Part shown: in pieces, positions 10,906 to 19,046 of the stretch
Layout: every line of letters begins with the position of its first letter
How positions within the stretch are numbered: the stretch's first letter is position 1
NCBI RefSeq assembly: GCF_900199435.1
Contig: NZ_OAML01000003.1
Coordinates: 310,001 to 374,000 of the forward strand
Reading direction: 5' to 3'
Source: Pygmaiobacter massiliensis
GTDB taxonomy: Bacteria; Bacillota; Clostridia; Oscillospirales; Ruminococcaceae
Length of the DNA stretch: 64,000 bases
Notes under the pieces: model-generated
What the model was told of the DNA's origin: nothing
The model's input: only the letters and a program-made list of their open reading frames with translations
Databases searched by the model: none
Made by a program: the position numbers and the translations under genes

Positions 10906-11682
10906 TTACAACAAAATAATCTGGTTGCGGTCATTGTAAAGGGTTCGGTAGCCAAAAAACAGCGCCCCAAAGCAGGAAAGGCAGACCACGGCGCAAATCG
11001 CCACCATAATTGCGATTTGATATAAAATAGCCGTAGTAGGCAGGGTGCCGGAAAGAATTTGTCCTGTCATCATCCCGGGCAGTGAAACAATACCCATGCC
11101 GAGCATGGAGTTGAGGGTCGGCAGCAGCGCAGTTTCGAGCGCGCTGCTGACAAACGGAAACAGAATTTTTTGCGGCGAAGCCCCAATTGCAAGCAGTGCC
11201 TGCAATTTGCTGCGCTGGCCTGCAAGACTATCGCAGAAAGTTTTTAGTCCCAGTGCGGCGCCTGTCATCGTGTTGCCCATAATCATGCCGGAAATCGGAA
11301 TCACGTATTGCGGATTGAAGATACTTTCGCCCACTACTACCCGTACAAAAAAGAAGAGTACGGCCAGCCCCGGTGCGGCTACCGAAAGCCCGACAATCCA
11401 CTGAAAGCGGCGGTTTAACCCCGGCACTTTACGCAGCACCTGGTAGATTGCAAACCCGACCATTACAGCGAGGTAGAGAAACGTAAAAGCAGGGTGCGGA
11501 TGCGCGAAGAGTAGCATTAACACCCACCCCGCCAGCGTAAGCTGCACCGTCATGCGCACGCTGGCAACCACGAGCAATTTTGCTTCGTTCACCCGGCATT
11601 TTTTCATTACTGCAAGCACAGCGAGCAGCAAAAGGTAAATCAGTGCAAACTGGGCGATTTGAAGTTGAACGACCTGATTCAT
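10906..11682 (-). CDS. ABC transporter permease, FetB / UPF0014 family
   Basis: 258 aa with about seven membrane segments. The GMIMGNTMTGAALGLKTF and ALLAIGASP stretches and the MLGMGIVSLPGMMTGQILSG motif are typical of the UPF0014 family, which includes E. coli FetB, described as part of an iron exporter. Substrate here is not proven. It overlaps the ATP-binding gene upstream by four bases (ATGA type), so the two are translationally coupled and form one transporter. Confidence 0.85.
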   Translation of the reverse strand: MNQVVQLQIAQFALIYLLLLAVLAVMKKCRVNEAKLLVVASVRMTVQLTLAGWVLMLLFAHPHPAFTFLYLAVMVGFAIYQVLRKVPGLNRRFQWIVGLSVAAPGLAVLFFFVRVVVGESIFNPQYVIPISGMIMGNTMTGAALGLKTFCDSLAGQRSKLQALLAIGASPQKILFPFVSSALETALLPTLNSMLGMGIVSLPGMMTGQILSGTLPTTAILYQIAIMVAICAVVCLSCFGALFFGYRTLYNDRNQIILL

Positions 11683-12311
11683 TTCGCCGCCTCCTTTTCC
11701 AGTAGAACGGTTTCATCTGCATAAAGTTCTGCCAGCCGGGGATTATGGCAAACGATGATAAGTGTAATCTGCCGCTCGCTGCAAAACAGTTTCACATTTG
11801 CCAACACCTGATGCGCAGTTGTTTCGTCAAGGGCTGCGGTGGGTTCGTCCAGCAGCAGCACCTGTGGCAAAAACGAAAGGCAGATGGCCAGCAGCACACG
11901 CTGTCGCTCGCCACCCGAAAGCGTTTCGCACCGGGCTGTCAATGGCAGATAAAGGCAGCAAAGTTGTAAAAATTGCTGCATCGTTTCCTCGCTGGGGCAG
12001 GGGGCATCACGGTAGCCAAAATACTGCGAAAAATTTTCGCTGATGCTGCCTTCAAATAAAAAAACATCCTGCGGACAGAGCAATACATTGCGCCGCAAGG
12101 CCAGTGTATCGAGGGTGGCAAGGTTCTCGCCGCGGTATTGAATGGTGCCGCGAGAAGGGCTGACAAGGCTGTTGAGCAACCGCAGCAGCGTGCTTTTGCC
12201 GCAGCCGCTTTGGCCCATAATAAAAGTACAGCGCTTTTCTGCCAGTGTAATATCGGGATAAGTGAGAAAATCACCAAAACAAACATCAGAAAACTGAAAG
12301 AGAGGCATCAT
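11679..12311 (-). CDS. ABC transporter ATP-binding protein, FetA-like
   Basis: About 210 aa, the energy subunit for the FetB-like permease. Walker A GQSGCGKST at about 33-41, Q-loop region LLCPQDVFLF, signature LSGGERQRV, and Walker B VLLLDEPT are all intact. I set the start at the ATG at 12311 because AAGGAGG is nine bases upstream; the frame stays open seven codons further but without a better site. It is divergent from the padR gene, and the shared gap contains a long palindrome, so PadR may control both units. Confidence 0.87.
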   Translation of the reverse strand: MMPLFQFSDVCFGDFLTYPDITLAEKRCTFIMGQSGCGKSTLLRLLNSLVSPSRGTIQYRGENLATLDTLALRRNVLLCPQDVFLFEGSISENFSQYFGYRDAPCPSEETMQQFLQLCCLYLPLTARCETLSGGERQRVLLAICLSFLPQVLLLDEPTAALDETTAHQVLANVKLFCSERQITLIIVCHNPRLAELYADETVLLEKEAAK

Positions 12312-12325
12312 CCAGGGGTTCCTCC

Positions 12326-12354
12326 TTGACATACCTAAGAAATATAGGTATCAT
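12326..12354 (+). promoter_or_regulatory. Promoter of padR with an inverted repeat in its spacer
   Basis: TTGACA, 17-base spacer, TATCAT, facing padR. An inverted repeat ATACCTA/TAGGTAT (12331-12351) lies between and over the -35 and -10 boxes and could be a second operator. Confidence 0.7.
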
Positions 12355-12364
12355 AAATAAAAGC

Positions 12365-12397
12365 GAATATCGATATCGAAATTCGATATCGATATTC
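12365..12397. promoter_or_regulatory. 33-bp perfect palindrome, likely PadR operator
   Basis: Arms GAATATCGATATCGAA and TTCGATATCGATATTC with a single central A. It lies just downstream of the predicted padR start of transcription and ends 19 bases before the padR ATG, so a bound repressor would block padR and possibly the divergent transporter. Confidence 0.7.
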
Positions 12398-12416
12398 TAC
12401 CACGGAGGACACCGAG

Positions 12417-12719
12417 ATGCAAGATGCAATTTTGCGGAAACTTTTTCTAGGCTTTATTCAAATTCATATTTTGCACCATGCTGCCCAAGCTCCTTTTTAT
12501 GGGGCATGGATGATGGAAGAACTCGCTCATCACGGGTACGATATCAGTGCAGGCACATTGTATCCCATTTTGCACAATCTTGAAAAAGCAGATTTGTTGC
12601 AAACCGAAAAACAAGTAGTGGAGGGCAAGACCCGCAAATACTACTGCATTACCGAAGAGGGCCGGCAAACTCTTGCTGCGGCCAAAGAAAAAATTGCAGA
12701 GCTTACCCACGAGTTGTAA
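12417..12719 (+). CDS. PadR family transcriptional regulator
   Basis: 100 aa, the short (subfamily 2-like) PadR size. The winged helix shows the family pattern: ILHHAAQAPFYGAWMMEEL, then DISAGTLYPILHNLEKADLL, then the wing KTRKYYCITEEGR, with a short C-terminal helix for dimerisation. CGGAGG lies before the ATG. PadR proteins usually repress a neighbouring transporter or stress gene and their own promoter. The palindrome upstream and the divergent FetAB-like genes fit this; the inducer is unknown. Confidence 0.88.
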   Translation: MQDAILRKLFLGFIQIHILHHAAQAPFYGAWMMEELAHHGYDISAGTLYPILHNLEKADLLQTEKQVVEGKTRKYYCITEEGRQTLAAAKEKIAELTHEL

Positions 12720-12811
12720 ACCGACAAACCCACTAGTGCACGGAGGTGAGCGCAAACCGTGCGCGTGTCCAAAGATTCGCGTTTGGTGGGCAATTCTTTT
12801 TTTGGCGGCTG

Positions 12812-12820
12812 TGCTACAAT
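12812..12820 (+). promoter_or_regulatory. Extended -10 element before the XRE gene
   Basis: TGCTACAAT (TGn plus TACAAT) with a poor -35. It places transcription start near 12827 and so supports the GTG start at 12843. Confidence 0.5.
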
Positions 12821-12842
12821 GATGTTTGCAGGGGGTGGGCGT

Positions 12843-13352
12843 GTGGATCAAATTAAAATAGGGAAATTCATCGCATCGCTGCGTCGCGGCAAGGGGTGGA
12901 CCCAGCAGCAACTTGCAGACCAGCTGGGTATCACCAATAAAACCGTGTCGCGGTGGGAAAATGCGCGCTATTTACCGGACATTGAAATGCTGCAACTGCT
13001 TGCTGAATTATTTGAGATAAGCGTGGCAGAACTGCTGGCAGGTGAAGTATCAAATACGAAAAAGGCCGTGCGAAACCGCAGTGAGGCTTTTGCCGAGCTA
13101 AAAGAGCAAACATTTACGACGCCGGAGCGCCGCGCTTATTGGAAGCGAAAATGGCTGCAAGAGCACTGCGTTTCGCTGGGGCTGGAAGTTACCAGCTTAC
13201 TGAGCGGGTTTGTCGCAGGGCGACTGCTTTCAAAGCCGATACTTTCGGTGTTGGCGCTGATTGGGCTGTTTTTGCTGCTCGTCTGGCAGCGCAACCGTAT
13301 GTTTGGTTATCTGGAAAGTAAGCTGTATGCTTGTGCCAAGCTGGAACAATAA
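12843..13352 (+). CDS. XRE-family regulator with C-terminal membrane anchor
   Basis: 169 aa. Residues about 4-60 are a Cro/CI helix-turn-helix (RGKGWTQQQLADQLGITNKTVSRWENARYLPD is spread over this stretch). A linker of about 45 residues leads to one or two hydrophobic segments (about 110-150), so the protein is probably membrane-tethered. Similar HTH-membrane proteins occur widely in Clostridia with unknown signals. I chose GTG at 12843 because the only promoter-like element overlaps the longer frames. A terminator follows at once, so it is monocistronic. Confidence 0.75.
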   Translation: MDQIKIGKFIASLRRGKGWTQQQLADQLGITNKTVSRWENARYLPDIEMLQLLAELFEISVAELLAGEVSNTKKAVRNRSEAFAELKEQTFTTPERRAYWKRKWLQEHCVSLGLEVTSLLSGFVAGRLLSKPILSVLALIGLFLLLVWQRNRMFGYLESKLYACAKLEQ

Positions 13353-13356
13353 AAGA

Positions 13357-13403
13357 AAAACAGGGTGCCCCATTGCCACTGGCCGGGGTACCCTGTTTTG
13401 TTT
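13357..13403 (+). terminator. Intrinsic terminator after the XRE gene, probably bidirectional
   Basis: AACAGGGTGCCCC and GGGGTACCCTGTT flank a 12-base loop, with A-runs before and T-runs after. It also faces the end of the minus-strand gene at 13436. Confidence 0.85.
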
Positions 13404-13435
13404 TATTTCAGTAAGCGATGCGAGATAAAACGCGC

Positions 13436-14422
13436 TTATTTGCGGCGCATCCGCTCGCGCATTGCCTCAAATGTTTCGCGGTAAACAGTGTGGCGCATAT
13501 CCGGGAAAGCACGTGCCAACCGGCGTGCGGTGTGCTGGCGCTTGTTCATCAGTGCTTCGTAGCGCGCGGTCAGCTCCTGTTTATACCGCAGCGATTCAGC
13601 AGCCTTTGCGCGGGCTTTTTCTGTAATTTCGTCCTTGCGGCGCGCAGCGGCCTCAGCGGCAGCAATTGCTTTGCCTGCAAGTTCTTCTTTGCGGCGGAAA
13701 GTCTCTTCTGCGGCAACCGCTGCTTTTGCGGTCAGGTCTGCTTTGGTATCCTCCAGTTTGTCAGAGAGCAAGCTTGCAGCGCCTTCGAGTTTTTCAGAAA
13801 CTGCCAGCGAGGTATCACCCAGTGCCTGCGACAGGATATCCGACTGATGATGCAGTGCATCGGTGAGGCGGGCAAGCTCGCCAAGGTCGCGGTTAAAGTG
13901 CGCAATCGAGGTTGCGGTAACAATAAGATCGGTGACAAAAACAATAAATACCGGGATGGCAATAATTTCGCCTGCCAGCGGAGGCACCAGCGCAACAAGG
14001 TCTGCGACAACAGGATGCACCACCCGAACGACCATAACGCAGCAAAGCCCCCAGATGAGGGAAAACTTTAAACATATGTAGCCGCCAATGTTGAAAGGTA
14101 CATCACTGTAATCCCACCAGTGAGTATGGAACGCTTTTTCCAGCACAAAGCCGGTAAAAAGTTCAAGAAGGCTGGTCAGCAAAGCCGCCCCTGCGAATAA
14201 AATAAAAAAGTTGTCTTTCAACGGGGTTAAAACGCAGAGCACGATAAGCACGCCGAAGCCGTAAATGGGGCAAACCGGCCCATTGAGAAACCCTCGGTTG
14301 ACCCATTTGCCGGTGTTGACAGTGCAGAATACCACCTCTGTACACCAGCCCAGCACCGAATAAATACAAAAATACCAGAAAAGTTGATAAACGGTAAAGC
14401 CGAATAATTCGGTTTGCCACAT
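13436..14422 (-). CDS. ABC_trans_CmpB (PF06541) family membrane protein with coiled-coil tail
   Basis: 328 aa. The N-terminal half has about five membrane segments with family motifs YSVLGWCTEVVF, VNRGFLNGPVCPIYGFG and FGLE/FTGFVLEK-like residues, then WWDYSDVPFNIGGYICLKFSL. Residues about 190-300 are charged, Ala/Glu/Lys-rich and predicted coiled coil. The Pfam name suggests a transporter, but no member I know of has a proven substrate, so function is unknown. A shorter paralogue without the tail lies at 26954-27628. It is probably monocistronic. Confidence 0.82.
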   Translation of the reverse strand: MWQTELFGFTVYQLFWYFCIYSVLGWCTEVVFCTVNTGKWVNRGFLNGPVCPIYGFGVLIVLCVLTPLKDNFFILFAGAALLTSLLELFTGFVLEKAFHTHWWDYSDVPFNIGGYICLKFSLIWGLCCVMVVRVVHPVVADLVALVPPLAGEIIAIPVFIVFVTDLIVTATSIAHFNRDLGELARLTDALHHQSDILSQALGDTSLAVSEKLEGAASLLSDKLEDTKADLTAKAAVAAEETFRRKEELAGKAIAAAEAAARRKDEITEKARAKAAESLRYKQELTARYEALMNKRQHTARRLARAFPDMRHTVYRETFEAMRERMRRK

Positions 14423-14443
14423 AAGGGAACACTCCTTTTAAAA

Positions 14444-14478
14444 GCACAAAGGCGCCCTCTTAGGGACGCCCTTTGTGA
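14444..14478 (-). terminator. Intrinsic terminator after the zinc-ribbon gene
   Basis: CACAAAGG/CCTTTGTG stem with a GC-rich inner part; on the minus strand TTTT follows. Confidence 0.7.
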
Positions 14479-14532
14479 TTAGCGTTGAGAAAAAATAATT
14501 TTCACAGTCCGTTGCAGCCGGGCAAAATTTGT

Positions 14533-14979
14533 TTAGTCTGCCTCGGTGTAAATGGGGGAATGCAGATTTGCACCGCAGCCGGAGCAAAATGCAGCTTCGC
14601 GGTCGCATTCTTTTCCGCAGCTCGGGCAGGTCAGTTTGCCGCTCATTGCTGCAATGCGGTCGCTGATGTTATTGGCCAGCATCTCTTTTTCGGATACCTG
14701 GCACAGCAGGGTTTCAATGCGCTGTTCCGGGGTTTCTTCTTCATGCATCGGCCAGGAGCCGCTGTTCATCAGATAAAAGGTTCTGCCAATTTCAGCGAAA
14801 AGGCTTTCACAGTCTGCACGCAGCCGTACCAGCTCCAGGTTCAGTTTCGCAAGGTCTGCTTTGTTCATTGCCACGCGGCTTGCATCTGCAAAAACGTCCT
14901 TTGCGCCCTCTGCCATAACAGAAGCGCGCAGTGCCATATCCGAAATCATTCTTTTTACGTTGTTTTCCATAAGGGTCAT
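14533..14979 (-). CDS. Zinc-ribbon protein, function unknown
   Basis: About 148 aa. A long helical, charged N-terminal part (about 1-115) suggests a coiled coil; the C-terminus holds a zinc ribbon CPSCGKECDREAAFCSGCG with two CxxC pairs. Such helical zinc-ribbon proteins are common in Clostridia near membrane or envelope genes; no function can be assigned. The start MTLMENN at 14979 follows AAAGGTG; a later ATG three codons on is possible. Confidence 0.72.
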   Translation of the reverse strand: MTLMENNVKRMISDMALRASVMAEGAKDVFADASRVAMNKADLAKLNLELVRLRADCESLFAEIGRTFYLMNSGSWPMHEEETPEQRIETLLCQVSEKEMLANNISDRIAAMSGKLTCPSCGKECDREAAFCSGCGANLHSPIYTEAD

Positions 14980-15184
14980 CTCACCTTTCTTCCACAATCC
15001 ATTATTTTGCCCATGTGCAACAAAAGGGCAAAACCGTTCGGGCGTACCGAATTACGAAGTTTCTTGGCCTTAGTATACCACAGTTTTATCGGTATTGCAT
15101 CCGACAAATACCGCTGGGTGATGAAAAACCGGTGAAAATATGTGGCGCGCCAGGGCAGAAAAGCCAATGCCCGCAAAAGGCTTG

Positions 15185-15934
15185 TTACAGCTTGGTATAC
15201 AAATAGCGCTGTTTATATTTTGACTTTGCCAGCTGCAGCACCTGCCGGTAAACGATGTGGTTAGAAATGCCGCCTGTAATGCCCACAATAGGAATGCCCT
15301 GCAAAAATTTGCTTACCAGCATCGCGTCAGAAAGTGCGGCTGCAGTAAGCCGAATTTCTTCTTCGAGCGATGCCCCGCCGCAGAGAGAAATATCGAGGGC
15401 GGCAGTGCTGCGCGCGCGGGCCTCGCCGTCTGTAAGGGCGGTGCGGATGAGCCGCAGCAGATAAACACGCTCGGCAGGGGTATCGCAGCAAAAGCCATAA
15501 CTTTGTGCGGTTTCGTAAAGGCCACGCAATAAAAGCCCTAAAAAAATAGGAATATCCGGCAGGCCAATGCCCAGCACCCCCAGCCCGGCACCACTTGCGA
15601 CCGAAAGCCCATGGCTGAGCAGACCGGTGCGGTTGGCATTTTTATCTACTGCGCGCAGCGTTTTTTTCGTGGTTTTGCGGTCTACGGCGTAATTGCTTAC
15701 GTCAAACCGAAAGGCAACAGCCTCTTTATTATAAGATTTATCAATGATGGGGGTGCCCTTGGTGAACACGACCTCAAAAGCTTTGGCAAATGCGGTGTCC
15801 AGCGTGGTTTTTAGCCCGGGGGGCACTTTTTCTATCAGCTTTGCAGAAAGGCCGGGTTCTTTTGTGGGGGCCTCCAAACGTTTTTGCTCTTTTGCGCCGA
15901 GTTTTGCCAGCTGTTTTTGTACCGCTTTGTTCAT
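15185..15934 (-). CDS. EcsC family protein
   Basis: 249 aa. The domain (about 45-245) carries the Gly-rich hydrophobic stretch GAGLGVLGIGLPDIPIFLGLLLRG, and GIPIVGITGGISNHIVY near the end, as in EcsC-type proteins (PF12787). B. subtilis EcsC accompanies the EcsAB transporter, but its own role is unclear and no ecsAB is present here. The ATG at 15934 has GAGGTG before it; the frame extends upstream without a start signal and would run into the terminator at 15983-16022. Confidence 0.82.
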   Translation of the reverse strand: MNKAVQKQLAKLGAKEQKRLEAPTKEPGLSAKLIEKVPPGLKTTLDTAFAKAFEVVFTKGTPIIDKSYNKEAVAFRFDVSNYAVDRKTTKKTLRAVDKNANRTGLLSHGLSVASGAGLGVLGIGLPDIPIFLGLLLRGLYETAQSYGFCCDTPAERVYLLRLIRTALTDGEARARSTAALDISLCGGASLEEEIRLTAAALSDAMLVSKFLQGIPIVGITGGISNHIVYRQVLQLAKSKYKQRYLYTKL

Positions 15935-15982
15935 GGTTTCACCTCTTGTAAGAACATGCTGTTTGCTTTGATTATACGCGAA

Positions 15983-16022
15983 AAAAAGCAAAAAGAAAAC
16001 CGATCCGGTAGGGCCGGATCGG
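15983..16022 (-). terminator. Intrinsic terminator of the LytTR-DUF3021 unit
   Basis: CCGATCCGG and CCGGATCGG arms with a short loop; the minus strand then has a T-rich tract. Confidence 0.85.
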
Positions 16023-16034
16023 CAATTCTCGAAC

Positions 16035-16481
16035 TTATTTTTGTTTTTCCTGCTGTTTGCGGTATTGACCCAACAATCCGTCGTACTTTTTGCCCATATA
16101 GCGGTAATACAGCTCAAACGCAAGCGTCATAATGCAGAAGATGCCGACGAAGATGCCAACAAAAATTGCCCAGCTGCCAAACTCTTCGGTAGGGAACCAC
16201 GCGAAGAAATAGGCGCAGCAGGTGAGCAGCAGCAAAAAAGGAATTGCAAAGAGAAGTAGCCGCAGCGAATACCGCAGATTTTTAATGATGGTATCTGTGA
16301 ATGCGAGAAACTGGATAAAGGTGCCGAGCGCTGAAATAATCAGCAGCGAAAGCAGGGTCATAATCGAAATATACTGCTGCCCGAAACAGCTGAAAACGAG
16401 CATGGTGACAATGACCGAGCCGGTAAACATAAAGCAAGCGGCAGTTTTCCATTGCAGCGTGCCCTCTAAAAATCGTTTCAT
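16035..16481 (-). CDS. DUF3021 family membrane protein
   Basis: 148 aa with four clear membrane segments (about 13-35, 42-62, 72-93, 102-125) and a basic C-terminal tail. In Firmicutes, DUF3021 genes are nearly always paired with a LytTR-domain regulator, and the membrane partner is thought to hold the regulator inactive. That fits here: the gene starts 20 bases after the LytTR gene on the same strand and shares its terminator. Confidence 0.85.
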   Translation of the reverse strand: MKRFLEGTLQWKTAACFMFTGSVIVTMLVFSCFGQQYISIMTLLSLLIISALGTFIQFLAFTDTIIKNLRYSLRLLLFAIPFLLLLTCCAYFFAWFPTEEFGSWAIFVGIFVGIFCIMTLAFELYYRYMGKKYDGLLGQYRKQQEKQK

Positions 16482-16501
16482 AATACCCTCCTTGTTTTCG
16501 G

Positions 16502-16939
16502 CTAGATGCCGAGTTTCTGTTTTACCGCTGCCGCATATTGGCGTGAAACAAAAATGCGCTCTTTGCTGGTCAGCGTTAAAATAAGCTTGCCGCCAAATTC
16601 CGGGCGCAGCGACTGCACCTGTGCAAAGTTCACGATGCAGGATTTGCCTGCCCGCAGAAAATCAGAAGCAGAAAGCCGTTCTTCCAGCTCATAAAGCCGA
16701 AGCGGCGTTTCAAAAACACCATTTTTGGTGTAAAGAAAAGTTTTTTTATCTACCGTGTCGATGTAGAGGACGGAAGCGGCGTCCAGCAAAAAGGTTTCGC
16801 CGTCTTTTACCCCGGTGAGTTTCTTTTCAAAGGTGTGCAAAAGCGAAATCATTTTAAGAATCTGTTCATCTGCCCGTCGGCAGATAATAACAACCTCGGT
16901 ATCTGCTGCACCGGGAGATTTCTGAATGCGTATGTTCAT
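16502..16939 (-). CDS. LytTR-domain DNA-binding regulator
   Basis: 145 aa. The C-terminal 100 residues form a LytTR domain: SVLYIDTVDKKTFLYTK, RLYELEERL, FLRAGKSCIVNFAQVQSLRPEFGG and RIFVSRQYAAAVKQKLG. There is no receiver domain, so it is not phosphorylated as a classic response regulator. The start at 16939 fits the promoter at 17019-17047, which rules out longer frames. It forms a two-gene unit with the DUF3021 membrane protein; many such pairs autoregulate and control a nearby transporter or lysis gene, but no target is evident in this window. Confidence 0.85.
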   Translation of the reverse strand: MNIRIQKSPGAADTEVVIICRRADEQILKMISLLHTFEKKLTGVKDGETFLLDAASVLYIDTVDKKTFLYTKNGVFETPLRLYELEERLSASDFLRAGKSCIVNFAQVQSLRPEFGGKLILTLTSKERIFVSRQYAAAVKQKLGI

Positions 16940-17018
16940 AGGCGGTGTGATTCCTTTCCTCTGCTGCGCCGCGGGTTGCCGCATCGCGGGCAGCCGTTTG
17001 TTCGGGCCCTGTGTCTGT

Positions 17019-17047
17019 ATTATAGAAAATAGACCCCGTCGCTGCAA
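17019..17047 (-). promoter_or_regulatory. Sigma-A promoter of the LytTR-DUF3021 unit
   Basis: On the minus strand TTGCAG, 17-base spacer, TATAAT; leader of about 70 bases. Confidence 0.75.
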
Positions 17048-17111
17048 GCGTTTTGGCGTAAGGTGTAAAAATGAGCGGCTAACCTGCACGCATTTTCTAC
17101 TGAGCAGTTGT

Positions 17112-17140
17112 TTGCGCCGGGTTTCGGGATGCGATATAAT
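17112..17140 (+). promoter_or_regulatory. Sigma-A promoter of dinB
   Basis: TTGCGC, 17-base spacer, TATAAT. I saw no clear LexA box (GAAC-N4-GTTC type) over it. Confidence 0.65.
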
Positions 17141-17218
17141 AAGAAGGTAAGAAAAAACTACGGCGAAAGGCGTGCCAAAACGCGCGGTATCGCAAAATTT
17201 CGCGAAAGGGGAAACAGC

Positions 17219-18445
17219 ATGGATCGTGTGATTTTGCACTGTGATTGCAACAGCTTTTTTGCCTCGGTCGAGTTGCTGGCGCACCCGGAACTTCGCGAGG
17301 TGCCGGTAGCCGTCGGGCATGATGGCAACAGCCGACACGGCATTATTTTGGCAAAAAACGAAGCCGCAAAAAAGTTTGGGATTGTGACGGCGGAAACTGT
17401 GTGGCAGGCAAGACGCAAATGCCCTGCTTTAATTTTGCTGCCGCCCCACCACGACCGCTATCGCGAATACAGCAAAAAACTTAATGAGATTTACGGTCGC
17501 TATACAGATCTCGTTGAGCCGTTTGGCATTGATGAAAGCTGGCTGGATGTGACGGGCAGTTTGCATTTGTTTGCCCAGTCCGGCGCTGAACTTGCGGATG
17601 TCATTCGCGCTACTGTAAAAAAAGAGCTGGGCCTAACCATTTCGGTCGGAGTTTCGTACAATAAAATTTATGCAAAGCTGGGTTCAGATTATAAAAAGCC
17701 GGATGCCACCACGGTGATTACTCGCGAAAATTGCCGCGAGATTGTGTATCCGCTGCGAGCTACTGCGATGATTTTTGTGGGGCGAGCCGCGGAACAGCAG
17801 CTGCGCAGCATGGGAATTTGTACACTTGGTGAGCTTGCCAGTGCCGATGAAGCACGACTGACGCAGGTGTTTGGCAAGATGGGGCAGCAACTGCGCCGCT
17901 ATGCTGCTGGTGAGGACGAGTCGCCCGTCGCACCCCAGCATGAGCCGGAACAGGTCAAAAGCATTGGTAACGGCATTACCTTCAAGCGGGATCTCGTCAC
18001 CCCTGCAGATCTGCGCACCGGCACCGGCTACCTCGCCGATGAGGTGGCAGCACGCCTGCGGGCAAAGGGGCTTAAATGCACGGCGGTACAGGTTATGATA
18101 AAAGATACCGCGCTCAAAAGTATCTCGCGCCAGAAAACACTGCCACGAGAAACCGACCTGGCAAGCGAAATTACCGAAGCTGCCGTGCAGCTGGTACGTG
18201 CAAATTGGCCAGCCGGCAAGCCGATTCGCGCGCTTACCGTTACGGCCGAGCGGCTGGTTACCGGTCCGGTGCCCTGCCAGATGGGCTTGTTTGCAGAGCA
18301 GGAGACTGCCCCGCCCGATCCCCGCCGCGAAAAGCTGGAGCGGACAATGGACGCCCTGCGGCAGAGATACGGGCAGACGGCCGTTGCCGCAGGCAGTCTG
18401 CTTGGCAATGACCTGGGACTTGAAGATTTTCACAAAAAAGACTAA
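17219..18445 (+). CDS. dinB: DNA polymerase IV, Y-family translesion polymerase
   Basis: Error-prone polymerase that bypasses damaged template bases. 408 aa. The catalytic acids are in place: D9 in LHCDCNSFFASVE, and D105/E106 in FGIDESWLDVTG. SYNKIYAKLGSDYKKPDATTVI marks the palm/thumb junction, a helix-hairpin-helix (IFVGRAAEQQLRSMGICTLGEL) follows, and the little-finger domain covers about 235-350. The start MDRVILHCD was chosen by family alignment; AAAGGGGAAA precedes it. CDCNSFF instead of the more usual MDAFF is the Bacillus UvrX/YqjW- or clostridial-like variant. It probably shares a transcript with the Dabb gene. Confidence 0.93.
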   Translation: MDRVILHCDCNSFFASVELLAHPELREVPVAVGHDGNSRHGIILAKNEAAKKFGIVTAETVWQARRKCPALILLPPHHDRYREYSKKLNEIYGRYTDLVEPFGIDESWLDVTGSLHLFAQSGAELADVIRATVKKELGLTISVGVSYNKIYAKLGSDYKKPDATTVITRENCREIVYPLRATAMIFVGRAAEQQLRSMGICTLGELASADEARLTQVFGKMGQQLRRYAAGEDESPVAPQHEPEQVKSIGNGITFKRDLVTPADLRTGTGYLADEVAARLRAKGLKCTAVQVMIKDTALKSISRQKTLPRETDLASEITEAAVQLVRANWPAGKPIRALTVTAERLVTGPVPCQMGLFAEQETAPPDPRREKLERTMDALRQRYGQTAVAAGSLLGNDLGLEDFHKKD

Positions 18446-18499
18446 GATAAAACTAATTATGGGGCAGCGGTGATTTGCCGTGCCGGAAAGAGGATTTTT

Positions 18500-18781
18500 A
18501 TGGTAAAGCATATTGTACTTTGGAACCTGCGTGAGGATTGCGACAAGGATGCCGCGGCAGCAGAGATTAAGGTAGCTCTGGAACGTTTGGTCGGCCTTGT
18601 GCCCGGCCTGCTTAGTGCAGAAGTGCGCCGCTGCTATCAGGGCTGTGATGTCGCATTGTACACAGAACTGACCGATCGCGCTGCAGTGGAGGGATATCAA
18701 GGCCATCCAGAGCACCTAAAAGCAAAAACCATTGTGCACTCTTATGCAGTAGAGCGGTATGCGGCGGATTACGAGGTGTAA
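18500..18781 (+). CDS. Dabb-family (stress-responsive A/B barrel) protein
   Basis: 93 aa, the size of a single Dabb domain (PF07876). It begins VKHIVLWNLR and ends with the HPEHLKAKTIVHSYAVERYAADYE signature, two features typical of the family. These dimeric alpha/beta barrels have mostly unknown roles; some bind small molecules. It starts 54 bases after dinB with AAGAGGA before the ATG, so cotranscription is likely. Confidence 0.9.
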   Translation: MVKHIVLWNLREDCDKDAAAAEIKVALERLVGLVPGLLSAEVRRCYQGCDVALYTELTDRAAVEGYQGHPEHLKAKTIVHSYAVERYAADYEV

Positions 18782-18954
18782 TTCTTATACAAAATACTGG
18801 CAAATAGCAATAAGCAACAAAAATCCATTGATTGAACGAAAGTTATATACCTGCTTTCATGTGAGGAATGTATAAAAAAGCTTGTAGCTTTTTGATGCTA
18901 CGACCAAAAATGAGCAGAATTAATTAAAAAATCGTATCAAAAATCTTAAATTTG

Positions 18955-18983
18955 TTGACATATTATAAAACGGGTGCTAACAT
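18955..18983 (+). promoter_or_regulatory. Sigma-A promoter of the mgl transporter genes
   Basis: TTGACA, 17-base spacer, TAACAT. A 10-base palindrome AGGTGCACCT (18986-18995) at the start site may be an operator. Confidence 0.75.
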
Positions 18984-19046
18984 GAAGGTGCACCTAAACC
19001 AAGGTGCGGTATGCAACATTTTTCGACGCGCTGCACAGAATATCCA

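Noticed and set aside
12331-12351. ATACCTA/TAGGTAT repeat as a terminator for the FetAB unit
   Set aside because: The stem is short and AT-rich, lies upstream of the genes, and overlaps the padR promoter, so an operator is more likely.
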